Assembly (NCBI RefSeq): GCF_012275445.1
Contig: NZ_JAAZQK010000004.1
Location: forward strand, 248,001 to 312,000
DNA length: 64,000 nt
DNA from: Rhizobacter sp. SG703
GTDB lineage: Bacteria > Pseudomonadota > Gammaproteobacteria > Burkholderiales > Burkholderiaceae_C
Direction of reading: 5' to 3'
Below are positions 18,667 to 26,063 of this stretch, piece after piece. Both the position numbers and the translations under genes were made by a program. The notes under the pieces are model-generated. The model did not search any database. It had not been told where the DNA came from and saw only the letters and a program-made list of their open reading frames with translations. The stretch's first letter is position 1. The number at the start of each line of letters is the position of its first letter.

Positions 18667-19797
18667 GTGAAGCGTCGTCAATTTCTGAGCGTGGGTGCAG
18701 TGGCACCGGTTGCCCTGGCCTTCCCCAAGCTGGCGACCGCCGCTTCCACCAAGATCGTGCTCGGCCAGTCGGCCGCGTTCTCCGGCCCGGCCAGCGCGCT
18801 GGGCGAGCGCTTCAAGGAAGGCGCGCTGCTCGCGTTCGAACGCGTCAACGCGCGCGGCGGCGTGAATGGCCGCACGATCGAACTGCGCAGCCTCGATGAC
18901 GGCTACGAGCCGGACCGCTGCGCCGAGAACACCCAGAAGCTGCTGAAGGAAGACGTCTTCGCGCTGTTCGGCTACATCGGCACGCCGACCTCGGTGGCCG
19001 CGCTGCCGCTGGCGACCGCGGCACGCACGCCGTTCTTCGCGCCATTCAGCGGCGCCGAGGCACTGCGCGCGCCATTCAACCGGATGGCCTTCCACGTGCG
19101 GGCGTCGTACAACGACGAGACCCTCGAGATCGTCAAGCAGATCACGTCGATCGGCATGAAGCGCATCGGCGTCTTCTACCAGAACGACAGCTACGGCAAG
19201 GCCGGCCTCGACGGCATGACGGCGGCACTGAAGGCGCACAACCTGAGCCCGGTCGGCCTGGGCACGGTCGAACGCAACACGGTGGCCGTGGAGGCCGGCG
19301 TCGGCAAGATCCTGGCCGACAAGCCCGACGCGATCGTGCTGATCAGCGCGTACAAGTCGTGCGCCGCGTTCATTCGCGAAGCCCGCAAGCAGGGCTTCCT
19401 CGGCAGCTTCTACAACGTGTCGTTCGTCGGCACGCAGGCGCTGGCCGCCGAACTCGGCCAGGACGCCCGCGGCGTCGCGATCAGCCAGGTGATGCCGCTG
19501 CCGTTCAGCGCGACGGTGCCGATCTCGGCCGACTACCTGTCGGCCGGCAAGGCGCTGGGCGCGAAGTTCGAACCCAACTACGGCGGCATCGAAGGCTTCG
19601 TCGCCGCGCGCACCATCATCGAAGGCCTGCGCCAGGCCGGCGGCAACGTGACGCCGGAGACGCTGGTGACGGCGCTCGAGAACATGCCGGAACTGAACCT
19701 CGGCGGGTTCTTCGTCGACTTCAACGACCGCTCGCATGCGGGTTCGAAGTACGTCGACATGACGATCCTGACGGCCGAAGGCAAGGTAAGACATTAG
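18667..19797 (+). CDS. ABC transporter substrate-binding protein, Tat-type signal (paralogue)
   Basis: 376 residues from a GTG start at 18667, chosen because CTGGAG lies 6 bases upstream and the twin-arginine-like signal then begins at once (KRRQFLSVGAV, fMet from GTG). Mature part from TKIVLGQSAAFSGPASALG. Very similar to the product of the gene at 17400, so a tandem duplicate. LivK-type orphan; ligand not predictable. Confidence 0.88.
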   Translation: MKRRQFLSVGAVAPVALAFPKLATAASTKIVLGQSAAFSGPASALGERFKEGALLAFERVNARGGVNGRTIELRSLDDGYEPDRCAENTQKLLKEDVFALFGYIGTPTSVAALPLATAARTPFFAPFSGAEALRAPFNRMAFHVRASYNDETLEIVKQITSIGMKRIGVFYQNDSYGKAGLDGMTAALKAHNLSPVGLGTVERNTVAVEAGVGKILADKPDAIVLISAYKSCAAFIREARKQGFLGSFYNVSFVGTQALAAELGQDARGVAISQVMPLPFSATVPISADYLSAGKALGAKFEPNYGGIEGFVAARTIIEGLRQAGGNVTPETLVTALENMPELNLGGFFVDFNDRSHAGSKYVDMTILTAEGKVRH

Positions 19798-19942
19798 CCC
19801 CCCCCAGTCGCTGCGCTCCTGCCTTGCAGGCCGCGCTGGGCCGGCGGCCCGGCAAAGCGCTTGCGCTTCAGCGCAGGCTCATATCGCGTCAGCGATGTGA
19901 TGCCGGAGCTGAAGCCGGTTCCGCGGGCGTTGCTTGATCGGT
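19797..19942. repeat. GC-rich 3'-flank repeat, copy 3
   Basis: Starts with CCCCCCAGTCGCT and GCTCCTGCC, as after 8476, and ends with AGCCGGTTCCGCGGGCG then TTGCTTGATCGG, parallel to the end of copy 1. In the middle is extra sequence (GGCAAAGCGCTTGCGCTTC and onward) not seen in copy 1. Confidence 0.5.
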
Positions 19943-20015
19943 CGCTTGCTTCGCCCGCTCCCCGGCACGGGATGTGCTCGACGAGTAAACTCGTCCGCCT
20001 TCCTGGAGCGCGCCC

Positions 20016-21218
20016 ATGCAGTTGATCGAATCCATCCTGGCCGATGCCGCGGCCGTCACGGCGATCCGACGTGACATCCATGCCCATCCCGAACTCTGCT
20101 TCGAGGAAACGCGCACCGCGGACGTGATCGCGAAGGCGCTGACCGACTGGGGCATTCCGATCCACCGCGGGCTGGGCACCACCGGCGTCGTCGGCATCGT
20201 GAAGGGCACCGCGGGCACGAGCGATCGCGCCGTCGGGCTGCGCGCCGACATCGACGCGCTGCCGATGACCGAGAAGAACACCTTCGCGCACGCCAGCATC
20301 CACGCCGGCAAGATGCACGCCTGCGGCCACGACGGCCACACCGCGATGCTGCTGGCCGCCGCGAAGCACCTGTCGAAGAACCGCAATTTCGACGGCACCG
20401 TCTACCTGATCTTCCAGCCTGCCGAAGAAGGCGGCGGCGGCGCGCGCGAAATGATCAAGGACGGCCTGTTCGACAAGTTCCCGATGGAAGCGGTGTTCGG
20501 CGCGCACAACTGGCCCGGCATGCAGGTCGGCCAGTTCGCCCTGAAGAACGGCCCGTGCTTCGCGTCGAGCAATGAATTCCGCATCGTGATCCGCGGCAAG
20601 GGCTCGCATGCGGCGATGCCGCACAACGGCATCGACCCGGTGCCGATCGCCTGCCAGCTGGTGCAGGGCTTCCAGACCATCATCACGCGCAACAAGCGGC
20701 CGATCGACGCCGGCGTGATCTCGGTGACGATGATCCATGCCGGCGAGGCCACCAACGTCGTGCCCGACAGCGTCGAGATCCAGGGCACGGTGCGCACCTT
20801 CACGCTCGAGGTGCTCGACCTGATCGAGAAGCGCATGAAGGAGGTGGCCGAGAACCTGTGCGCCGCGTTCGACGCCGGCTGCGAGTTCGAATTCACCCGC
20901 AACTACCCGCCGACCATCAACCACCCGGCCGAGACCGAGTTCGCGCGCGGCGTGATGGCCGACGTGGTCGGCGCCGAGAACGTGCAGGAGTTCGAGCCGA
21001 CGATGGGCGCCGAAGACTTCAGCTACTTCCTGCTCGAGAAGCCGGGCTGCTATTTCCTGATCGGCAACGGCGACGGCAGCCACCGCATCGGCGGCCACGG
21101 CATGGGCCCGTGCATGCTGCACAACCCGAGCTACGACTTCAACGACGACCTGATCCCGCTGGGCGCGACGCTGTGGGTGCGCCTGGCCGAGCAGTGGCTC
21201 TCGCAGCCGCGGCGCTGA
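20016..21218 (+). CDS. M20 family amidohydrolase (hippurate hydrolase/N-acyl amino acid hydrolase-like)
   Basis: 400 residues. Metal-site motifs in order: HPELCFEE, RADIDALP, HACGHDGHTAML (Cys and His ligands near residues 101-106), QPAEEGGGGA and a C-terminal GAEDFSYF. This order is typical of the carboxypeptidase Ss1/hippuricase group (M20D), which removes acyl groups from amino acids in the cytoplasm with two metal ions. Eleven bases upstream of a DUF2817 gene in the same direction, so probably one operon for peptide or amide catabolism. Confidence 0.92.
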   Translation: MQLIESILADAAAVTAIRRDIHAHPELCFEETRTADVIAKALTDWGIPIHRGLGTTGVVGIVKGTAGTSDRAVGLRADIDALPMTEKNTFAHASIHAGKMHACGHDGHTAMLLAAAKHLSKNRNFDGTVYLIFQPAEEGGGGAREMIKDGLFDKFPMEAVFGAHNWPGMQVGQFALKNGPCFASSNEFRIVIRGKGSHAAMPHNGIDPVPIACQLVQGFQTIITRNKRPIDAGVISVTMIHAGEATNVVPDSVEIQGTVRTFTLEVLDLIEKRMKEVAENLCAAFDAGCEFEFTRNYPPTINHPAETEFARGVMADVVGAENVQEFEPTMGAEDFSYFLLEKPGCYFLIGNGDGSHRIGGHGMGPCMLHNPSYDFNDDLIPLGATLWVRLAEQWLSQPRR

Positions 21219-21228
21219 GGCCGGCACG

Positions 21229-22311
21229 ATGAACACCGAAACGTTCTTCGCGCAAACCTACGCCGAAGCGCGCGGCAAGTTCCTCGCCGCGGCCGAAGCG
21301 GCCGAGCTCGACGTCGAGACCCACGCACACCCGCTGCTGGGCCGCGACGGCGAGACGCTCGCGATGGACGTCGTGCGCGACGGCCCGGCCGATGCGAGCC
21401 GGCTGCTGATCGTCAGCAGCGCGTGCCACGGCGTCGAGGGCTTCTGCGGCTCCGGCATCCAGGTCGGGCTGCTCGGCGATGCGGCCTGGCGCGCGTCGGC
21501 GCACGACGCCGGTGTCGCGGTGCTGTACCTCCATGCGCTGAACCCGTACGGCTTCTCGTGGTGGCGCCGCACGACGCACGAGAACGTCGACCTGAACCGC
21601 AACTTCCACGACTTCAGCCGGCCGCTGCCGGCCAACCCCGGCTACGACGAGCTGGCCGGGCTGCTGGTGCCGCCGACCTGGCCGCCGTCGCCCGAGGTGG
21701 TGATGCGCATCGGCCAGTTCGTGCAGCAGCGCGGCATGGAGGCGCTGCAGGCGGCGGTGTCCGGTGGCCAGTACGAGCACCCCGAAGGCCTGTTCTATGG
21801 CGGGCGCAACCCGACCTGGAGCCACGTGACGCTGCGCCACGTGCTGCAGCAGCACGGCCGGCGGGCGGCCCGGCTCGGCTGGATCGACCTGCACACCGGG
21901 CTCGGGCCGATGGGCGTCGGCGAGCGCATCTTCGCGTGCCACGACGATGCGGCCGCGCTGGCCCGCGCCCGCGCGTGGTGGGGCGACGGCGTGACCTCGA
22001 TCTACGACGGCAGCTCCAGCTCGGCGATGCTGACCGGGCTGATGTGGAACGTGGCGTACGAGGAATGCCCGCAGGCCGAGTACACCGGCATCGCGCTCGA
22101 ATACGGCACCCTGCCGATCATGCAGATGATCGAAGCGCTGCGGGCCGACCAGTGGGTCGAGAACCACCCGGAGGCACCGGCCGAACAGCAGGCGCAGATC
22201 AAGCGGCAGACGCGGGACGCGTTCTACATCGACACGCCCGAATGGAAGCAGCAGGTGTGGGACCAGGCGCACGATGCGGCAGGCGCCGCGGTGCGGGGGT
22301 TGGCGGGTTGA
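21229..22311 (+). CDS. DUF2817 family protein (M14-like metallopeptidase)
   Basis: 360 residues. Carboxypeptidase-like motifs: SSACHGVEGFCGSG (His and Glu of a zinc site, about residues 66-79), ENVDLNRNF, IDLHTGLG and a late EYGT (candidate catalytic Glu). DUF2817 proteins are related to the M14 zinc carboxypeptidase/succinylglutamate desuccinylase fold. No signal peptide. It follows the M20 hydrolase by 10 bases; a joint role in degrading peptides or amides is inferred. Confidence 0.85.
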   Translation: MNTETFFAQTYAEARGKFLAAAEAAELDVETHAHPLLGRDGETLAMDVVRDGPADASRLLIVSSACHGVEGFCGSGIQVGLLGDAAWRASAHDAGVAVLYLHALNPYGFSWWRRTTHENVDLNRNFHDFSRPLPANPGYDELAGLLVPPTWPPSPEVVMRIGQFVQQRGMEALQAAVSGGQYEHPEGLFYGGRNPTWSHVTLRHVLQQHGRRAARLGWIDLHTGLGPMGVGERIFACHDDAAALARARAWWGDGVTSIYDGSSSSAMLTGLMWNVAYEECPQAEYTGIALEYGTLPIMQMIEALRADQWVENHPEAPAEQQAQIKRQTRDAFYIDTPEWKQQVWDQAHDAAGAAVRGLAG

Positions 22312-22347
22312 GGTGAGCGCGGGCCTTGGCGGCTTGGCACGAAGCGA

Positions 22348-24480
22348 TCAGCTGTTCGATCGCTTGAGCTTCAAGGCTTCCAATCGCCCGGCCAGACGCC
22401 CGGCCCAGGCGTCGCACTCGGTCTCGGCGATGGGCAGCGGCCTGGATGACCGCTCCGCGCGCCACCGCCCGAGCAGCCGTTCGGCTTGTTCTCGCCATGC
22501 CTGCACCAGCTTCTTGGGCGGACGAGGGCAGCATTCGAGAAATTCCACGAGTGCGGCAGCACTGCACAACGCGCGATATCGGATGTTGGCGTGCCGGCGA
22601 AAGGCCGATTCGGCTTGAGCGCCGAGCCCTTGGAGGCCGCCCCTTTCGCCCGAGAGGGCGGCCATTCGCAAGATCCCGAGCAACAGCAAGTCCAGCCGGC
22701 GGGCGCCCGGCTCCATGCCTGCGTTGCACCACTGCCTTTCCCAGCCGGGTTCAGGCTCTGCCGCCACCGCCAGCCACTGCGCCAATGACGCCTTCCGCAG
22801 ACCGAGATCGTTGTAGCCTTCAGACATGACGGCGGCATAGGCGGCCACCGATGCATCCTCGTCCGGGAAGCAGGCGGCCACGGTGTGCAGCAAGGACATT
22901 CTCGGAACACTGGTCAGTTGATCCCAGTCGTAGCGAGTAGCTTGCTCCCATTTCAACTCGCGCCGAAAGTGCTCTCCCAACAGATGGCGTCGGGTTCCGG
23001 ATGTCCTGCGTTCGGGGGAGGCATTCTGCAAGGCCCCCATGACGCTGACAGAGAACGAGGGATCGAGACCCAATTCGCGATACAAGACTTCGGCGAAGGG
23101 GTCCTTCTGCTTCACATGAAGTCGCAGATCCTCCAGGGCGTTCGCCCCGATGCGTCGCTTGCTCCAGAGCTTCGCTTCGTAGTACATCGCCGGCCACACG
23201 TCTTCGGACCGGGTGACCAACTCCTGCCACGCACCGAATGCCCGCTTTTCCACCTGTTCGCGGTCAAGGTCGGAAGATCCGGGCACGCAGCCGACCAGCC
23301 ACTCCCGCACCGGGACGACGTCTGCGGCCGAGCAGCGCTCGTCGTCGAACTCACCGGCGGACAGCGCCTGTTCGATGAACTGCAACACCCTGACAGGAGG
23401 GCAATCCTCCATCGTCATCAGCATGTTCGCGACATCGATCGGCGTCCAGCCCGTCTTCTGCAGCGCGTCCAGCGTGGCGTCCAACACACCCGGCATCACG
23501 GCATCGCCGCATTTCACAGCCGTCTCCACGAAGTACTGCAGCGCTCCGACGTCAACGGTGCGGCCTTCTTGCAGGATCCACTCGCAACGGATGCTTCCAC
23601 CCGCTTCGCTCGTGTTGTGCGTCGAAAGCACCCATCCGGCTTCGTTCATCCGCTGCGTCGCGTCCTGCATCGTCAGCAACGGTTGTTGCTCTGCCCAACG
23701 GGTCTTCAGCGCCGACGCCAGCTCTTTCGCATCCAGATTGTTGCCGAGCAACTTGAGGCACAAACCGATGACATCGGCGCGGCCATCGGTGCAGGCGCTC
23801 TGAAACAGCGTCGTCAGCAATTCGGTCGCGCGTTCGCATTCAGGCGTCAGCTCACCACCGACTTTCTCGACACTCCGGACGATGCAGGCGATGGCCCTGG
23901 CTTCGGCCTGGGCGATCTCATCCTCCGACGCAGCACCGCTCAGGGTGCAGAGTTGCACGGCGTCGGCGCACTCCTGCATCAGGCGTTCGTGGATGACGCC
24001 GAACACCTGCAATGATTCCAGGTGCTGCCACACCCCATCCGGCACCGGCAAGCCGGCCTCGCAGTGCTGCAGAACCGACACCAGGCACTTCACCTGCTTG
24101 ACCGCCATGCCGATGCGCGGCACTGGAAACTGCTGCATCAGATGCACCAGCAGTTGCATGGCCAGCTCCGGGCAACCGCTGTCGCTCAGCCCCTTGACGA
24201 CGGCGAGCAATGTCTCGACATGCTCGTCAACCGTGCCCAGCACAGTGTAAGTTTGCGGGACATACGCAGGCAGCGGGTAGCCCGACATCAAGGAGTTCAA
24301 CAAGTCCGCATAGGCCATCAGCGTGTTGGAGATGTCGTCCGCATTCGCACTCGACCGACGGCCTCGATCCACGCACAGGCCCACCAGGTCCGAGATCTCC
24401 TTCGGCGGAAGTTTGTTGTCGGGCGAGGTCTTGCTGCCACGCGAGACGCTGCGACTCCGCGGAGGGGTACTTCCTTGCAT
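22348..24480 (-). CDS. Unrecognised 710-residue protein
   Basis: I do not recognise a family with confidence. ATG 24480 has a strong AGGAGG 6 bases upstream; the frame extends to 24582 without such a site. The N-terminus is Ser/Arg/Pro-rich (STPPRSRSVSRGSK). Then comes a helical, Leu/Ala-rich protein; the segment NADDISNTLMAYADLLNSL (about residues 44-62) resembles the helical repeats in octotricopeptide or HEAT-like proteins, including some plant-pathogen effectors. No signal peptide or membrane segment. Base composition is lower in GC than its neighbours (36 of 60 bases in 24301-24360), suggesting acquired DNA. Function unknown. Confidence 0.7.
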   Translation of the reverse strand: MQGSTPPRSRSVSRGSKTSPDNKLPPKEISDLVGLCVDRGRRSSANADDISNTLMAYADLLNSLMSGYPLPAYVPQTYTVLGTVDEHVETLLAVVKGLSDSGCPELAMQLLVHLMQQFPVPRIGMAVKQVKCLVSVLQHCEAGLPVPDGVWQHLESLQVFGVIHERLMQECADAVQLCTLSGAASEDEIAQAEARAIACIVRSVEKVGGELTPECERATELLTTLFQSACTDGRADVIGLCLKLLGNNLDAKELASALKTRWAEQQPLLTMQDATQRMNEAGWVLSTHNTSEAGGSIRCEWILQEGRTVDVGALQYFVETAVKCGDAVMPGVLDATLDALQKTGWTPIDVANMLMTMEDCPPVRVLQFIEQALSAGEFDDERCSAADVVPVREWLVGCVPGSSDLDREQVEKRAFGAWQELVTRSEDVWPAMYYEAKLWSKRRIGANALEDLRLHVKQKDPFAEVLYRELGLDPSFSVSVMGALQNASPERRTSGTRRHLLGEHFRRELKWEQATRYDWDQLTSVPRMSLLHTVAACFPDEDASVAAYAAVMSEGYNDLGLRKASLAQWLAVAAEPEPGWERQWCNAGMEPGARRLDLLLLGILRMAALSGERGGLQGLGAQAESAFRRHANIRYRALCSAAALVEFLECCPRPPKKLVQAWREQAERLLGRWRAERSSRPLPIAETECDAWAGRLAGRLEALKLKRSNS

Positions 24481-24632
24481 CGGGATCCTCCTCATCAATT
24501 CATGTTGCCAACTGAGTAACACGATGGCCAAAAACGTTCCTGTCCTGAATTGATCGATGCGGGTCCGCCACCGTCGAGACACAGCTGCGTCCGATCATTT
24601 ATGGTTCGTTGACTTCACCAGCCGAGCCCGCC

Positions 24633-24941
24633 ATGCTTCAACTCCGCCCCACCTGCGAACACTGCAACACCACGCTGCCGCCGGAATCGCTCGATGCGCG
24701 CATCTGCAGCTTCGAATGCACCTTCTGCGCGAACTGCGTCGACAGCGTGCTCGGCAACGTCTGTCCCAATTGCGGCGGCGGCTTCGTGCCGCGCCCGGTG
24801 CGGCCGGTGCACGACTGGAAGGGCGGCAATCACCTCGCCGGCTACCCGGCGCAGAGCACGGTGAAGCACCGCCCGGTCGACCTCGCTGCGCAGGCCGCGC
24901 TGCGCGAGCGCTTGCGCGGCGTGCCGCCCGAGCAGCGATGA
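24633..24941 (+). CDS. DUF1272 domain-containing small Cys-rich protein
   Basis: 102 residues. Starts MLQLRPTCEHCNTTLPPES, with further CSFECTFCANC and CPNCGGGF, that is four Cys pairs likely to bind zinc. This matches DUF1272 (about 60-80 residues); the C-terminal extension (PVRPVHDWKGG and beyond) is common in proteobacteria. The start was set at 24633 by the family N-terminus. Its TGA overlaps the ATG of the regulator gene by 4 bases. Confidence 0.85.
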   Translation: MLQLRPTCEHCNTTLPPESLDARICSFECTFCANCVDSVLGNVCPNCGGGFVPRPVRPVHDWKGGNHLAGYPAQSTVKHRPVDLAAQAALRERLRGVPPEQR

Positions 24942-25969
24942 ACCGCGTCGATGTCGCGATCGCCGTGCCGCCGCGCACGCTGCTGCTCGATGTCGCCGGG
25001 CCGGCGGAAGCATTCCGGCTGGCCGACGCGCACCTCGCGGCGCAGGGCCGGCCGGAGCGCTTCCGGCTGCGCTTCGTCGGACCGCAGGCGCAGGCCGCGA
25101 GTTCGGTCGGGCTGCAGGTGGCGGGGCTCGAATCGCTGCCGACGCGCTTCGAAGTGCCCACCTGGTTGATGGTGGTCGGCCAGCCCGCCGCGGCGCTCGG
25201 CCGGCCCGATGCGGCCACGCTGGAGACGATCGACTGGCTGCGCCGCGACATCGGCCCGCTGATGGCATCGGGCGACGACCACCGCCTCGTCGGCGTGTGC
25301 ACCGGCACGCTGCTGCTCGCACGCGCCGGGCTGCTCGGCGGGCGCCGCTGCACGACGCACCATGCGTTCATCGAGATGCTGCGCCGCCTGGCGCCCGCAG
25401 CCCAGGTGGTCGACAACCGGGTGTTCGTGCTCGACGGCGCGCTGGCCACCAGCGCCGGCGTGACCGCCGGCATCGACCTCGCGCTGCACCTGATCGCGCT
25501 GGCCTGCGGCGACGCGCTGGCAGCGCGGGTCGCGAAGGACCTGGTCGTGTACCTGCGCCGCACGCCGAACGACCCCGAGCTGTCGCCGCTGCTGGCGCAC
25601 CGGCACCACATCCACCCGGCGCTGCACCGCGCGCAGGATGCGGTGTGCGAGCGGCCCGGCGACGACTGGACGCTGGCGTCGCTGGCCGAGGCCGCGCACG
25701 TGACGACGCGCCACCTGCTGCGGCTGTTCGCCGAGCATGCGGCGGTGTCGCCGATGACCTATGTGGAAAAGATTCGCCTGGAGCGGGCGCGCCAGGCCTT
25801 GTCGGGCGGCGCGAGCGTCACGCGGGCCGCGCAGCACGCGGGGTTCGCATCGGACCTGCAATTGCGCCGCGCGTGGGGGCGGCACCTCGAAGGCACACCG
25901 CGCACCGCGCGAACACCTTCCCAGCCCGGATGCCAGTCCGGGACCCGGGTTGTCACCCGGGCTACGTGA
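24938..25969 (+). CDS. GlxA family AraC-type transcriptional regulator
   Basis: 343 residues. The N-terminal DJ-1/PfpI-like domain (about 1-190) has VCTGTLLLARAGLL and a following TTHH, then the AraC helix-turn-helix pair (about 225-325: DDWTLASLAEAAHVTTRHLLRLF and IRLERARQAL). Translationally coupled to the DUF1272 gene (ATGA overlap). The last residues (about 328-343) are encoded by a GC-rich inverted repeat (25923-25963), so the C-terminus seems to have been rewritten by a repeat. Targets unknown. Confidence 0.88.
   Translation: MNRVDVAIAVPPRTLLLDVAGPAEAFRLADAHLAAQGRPERFRLRFVGPQAQAASSVGLQVAGLESLPTRFEVPTWLMVVGQPAAALGRPDAATLETIDWLRRDIGPLMASGDDHRLVGVCTGTLLLARAGLLGGRRCTTHHAFIEMLRRLAPAAQVVDNRVFVLDGALATSAGVTAGIDLALHLIALACGDALAARVAKDLVVYLRRTPNDPELSPLLAHRHHIHPALHRAQDAVCERPGDDWTLASLAEAAHVTTRHLLRLFAEHAAVSPMTYVEKIRLERARQALSGGASVTRAAQHAGFASDLQLRRAWGRHLEGTPRTARTPSQPGCQSGTRVVTRAT
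25923..25963. repeat. Inverted repeat overlapping the 3' end of the AraC gene
   Basis: Arms AGCCCGG (25923-25929) and CCGGGCT (25957-25963), with inner CCGGGACCCGGG. Looks like a REP-type palindromic unit abutting and forming the 3' end of the coding region. Confidence 0.4.
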
Positions 25970-26063
25970 CCGACGAGCAGCGGGCCGATCGCCGGGCCGC
26001 CCCAAGCCGGCCCGCATCCCCTCGGGGGTTCGGCCGACGTGCCCGGCGGCCGAGGGGTTGCCG

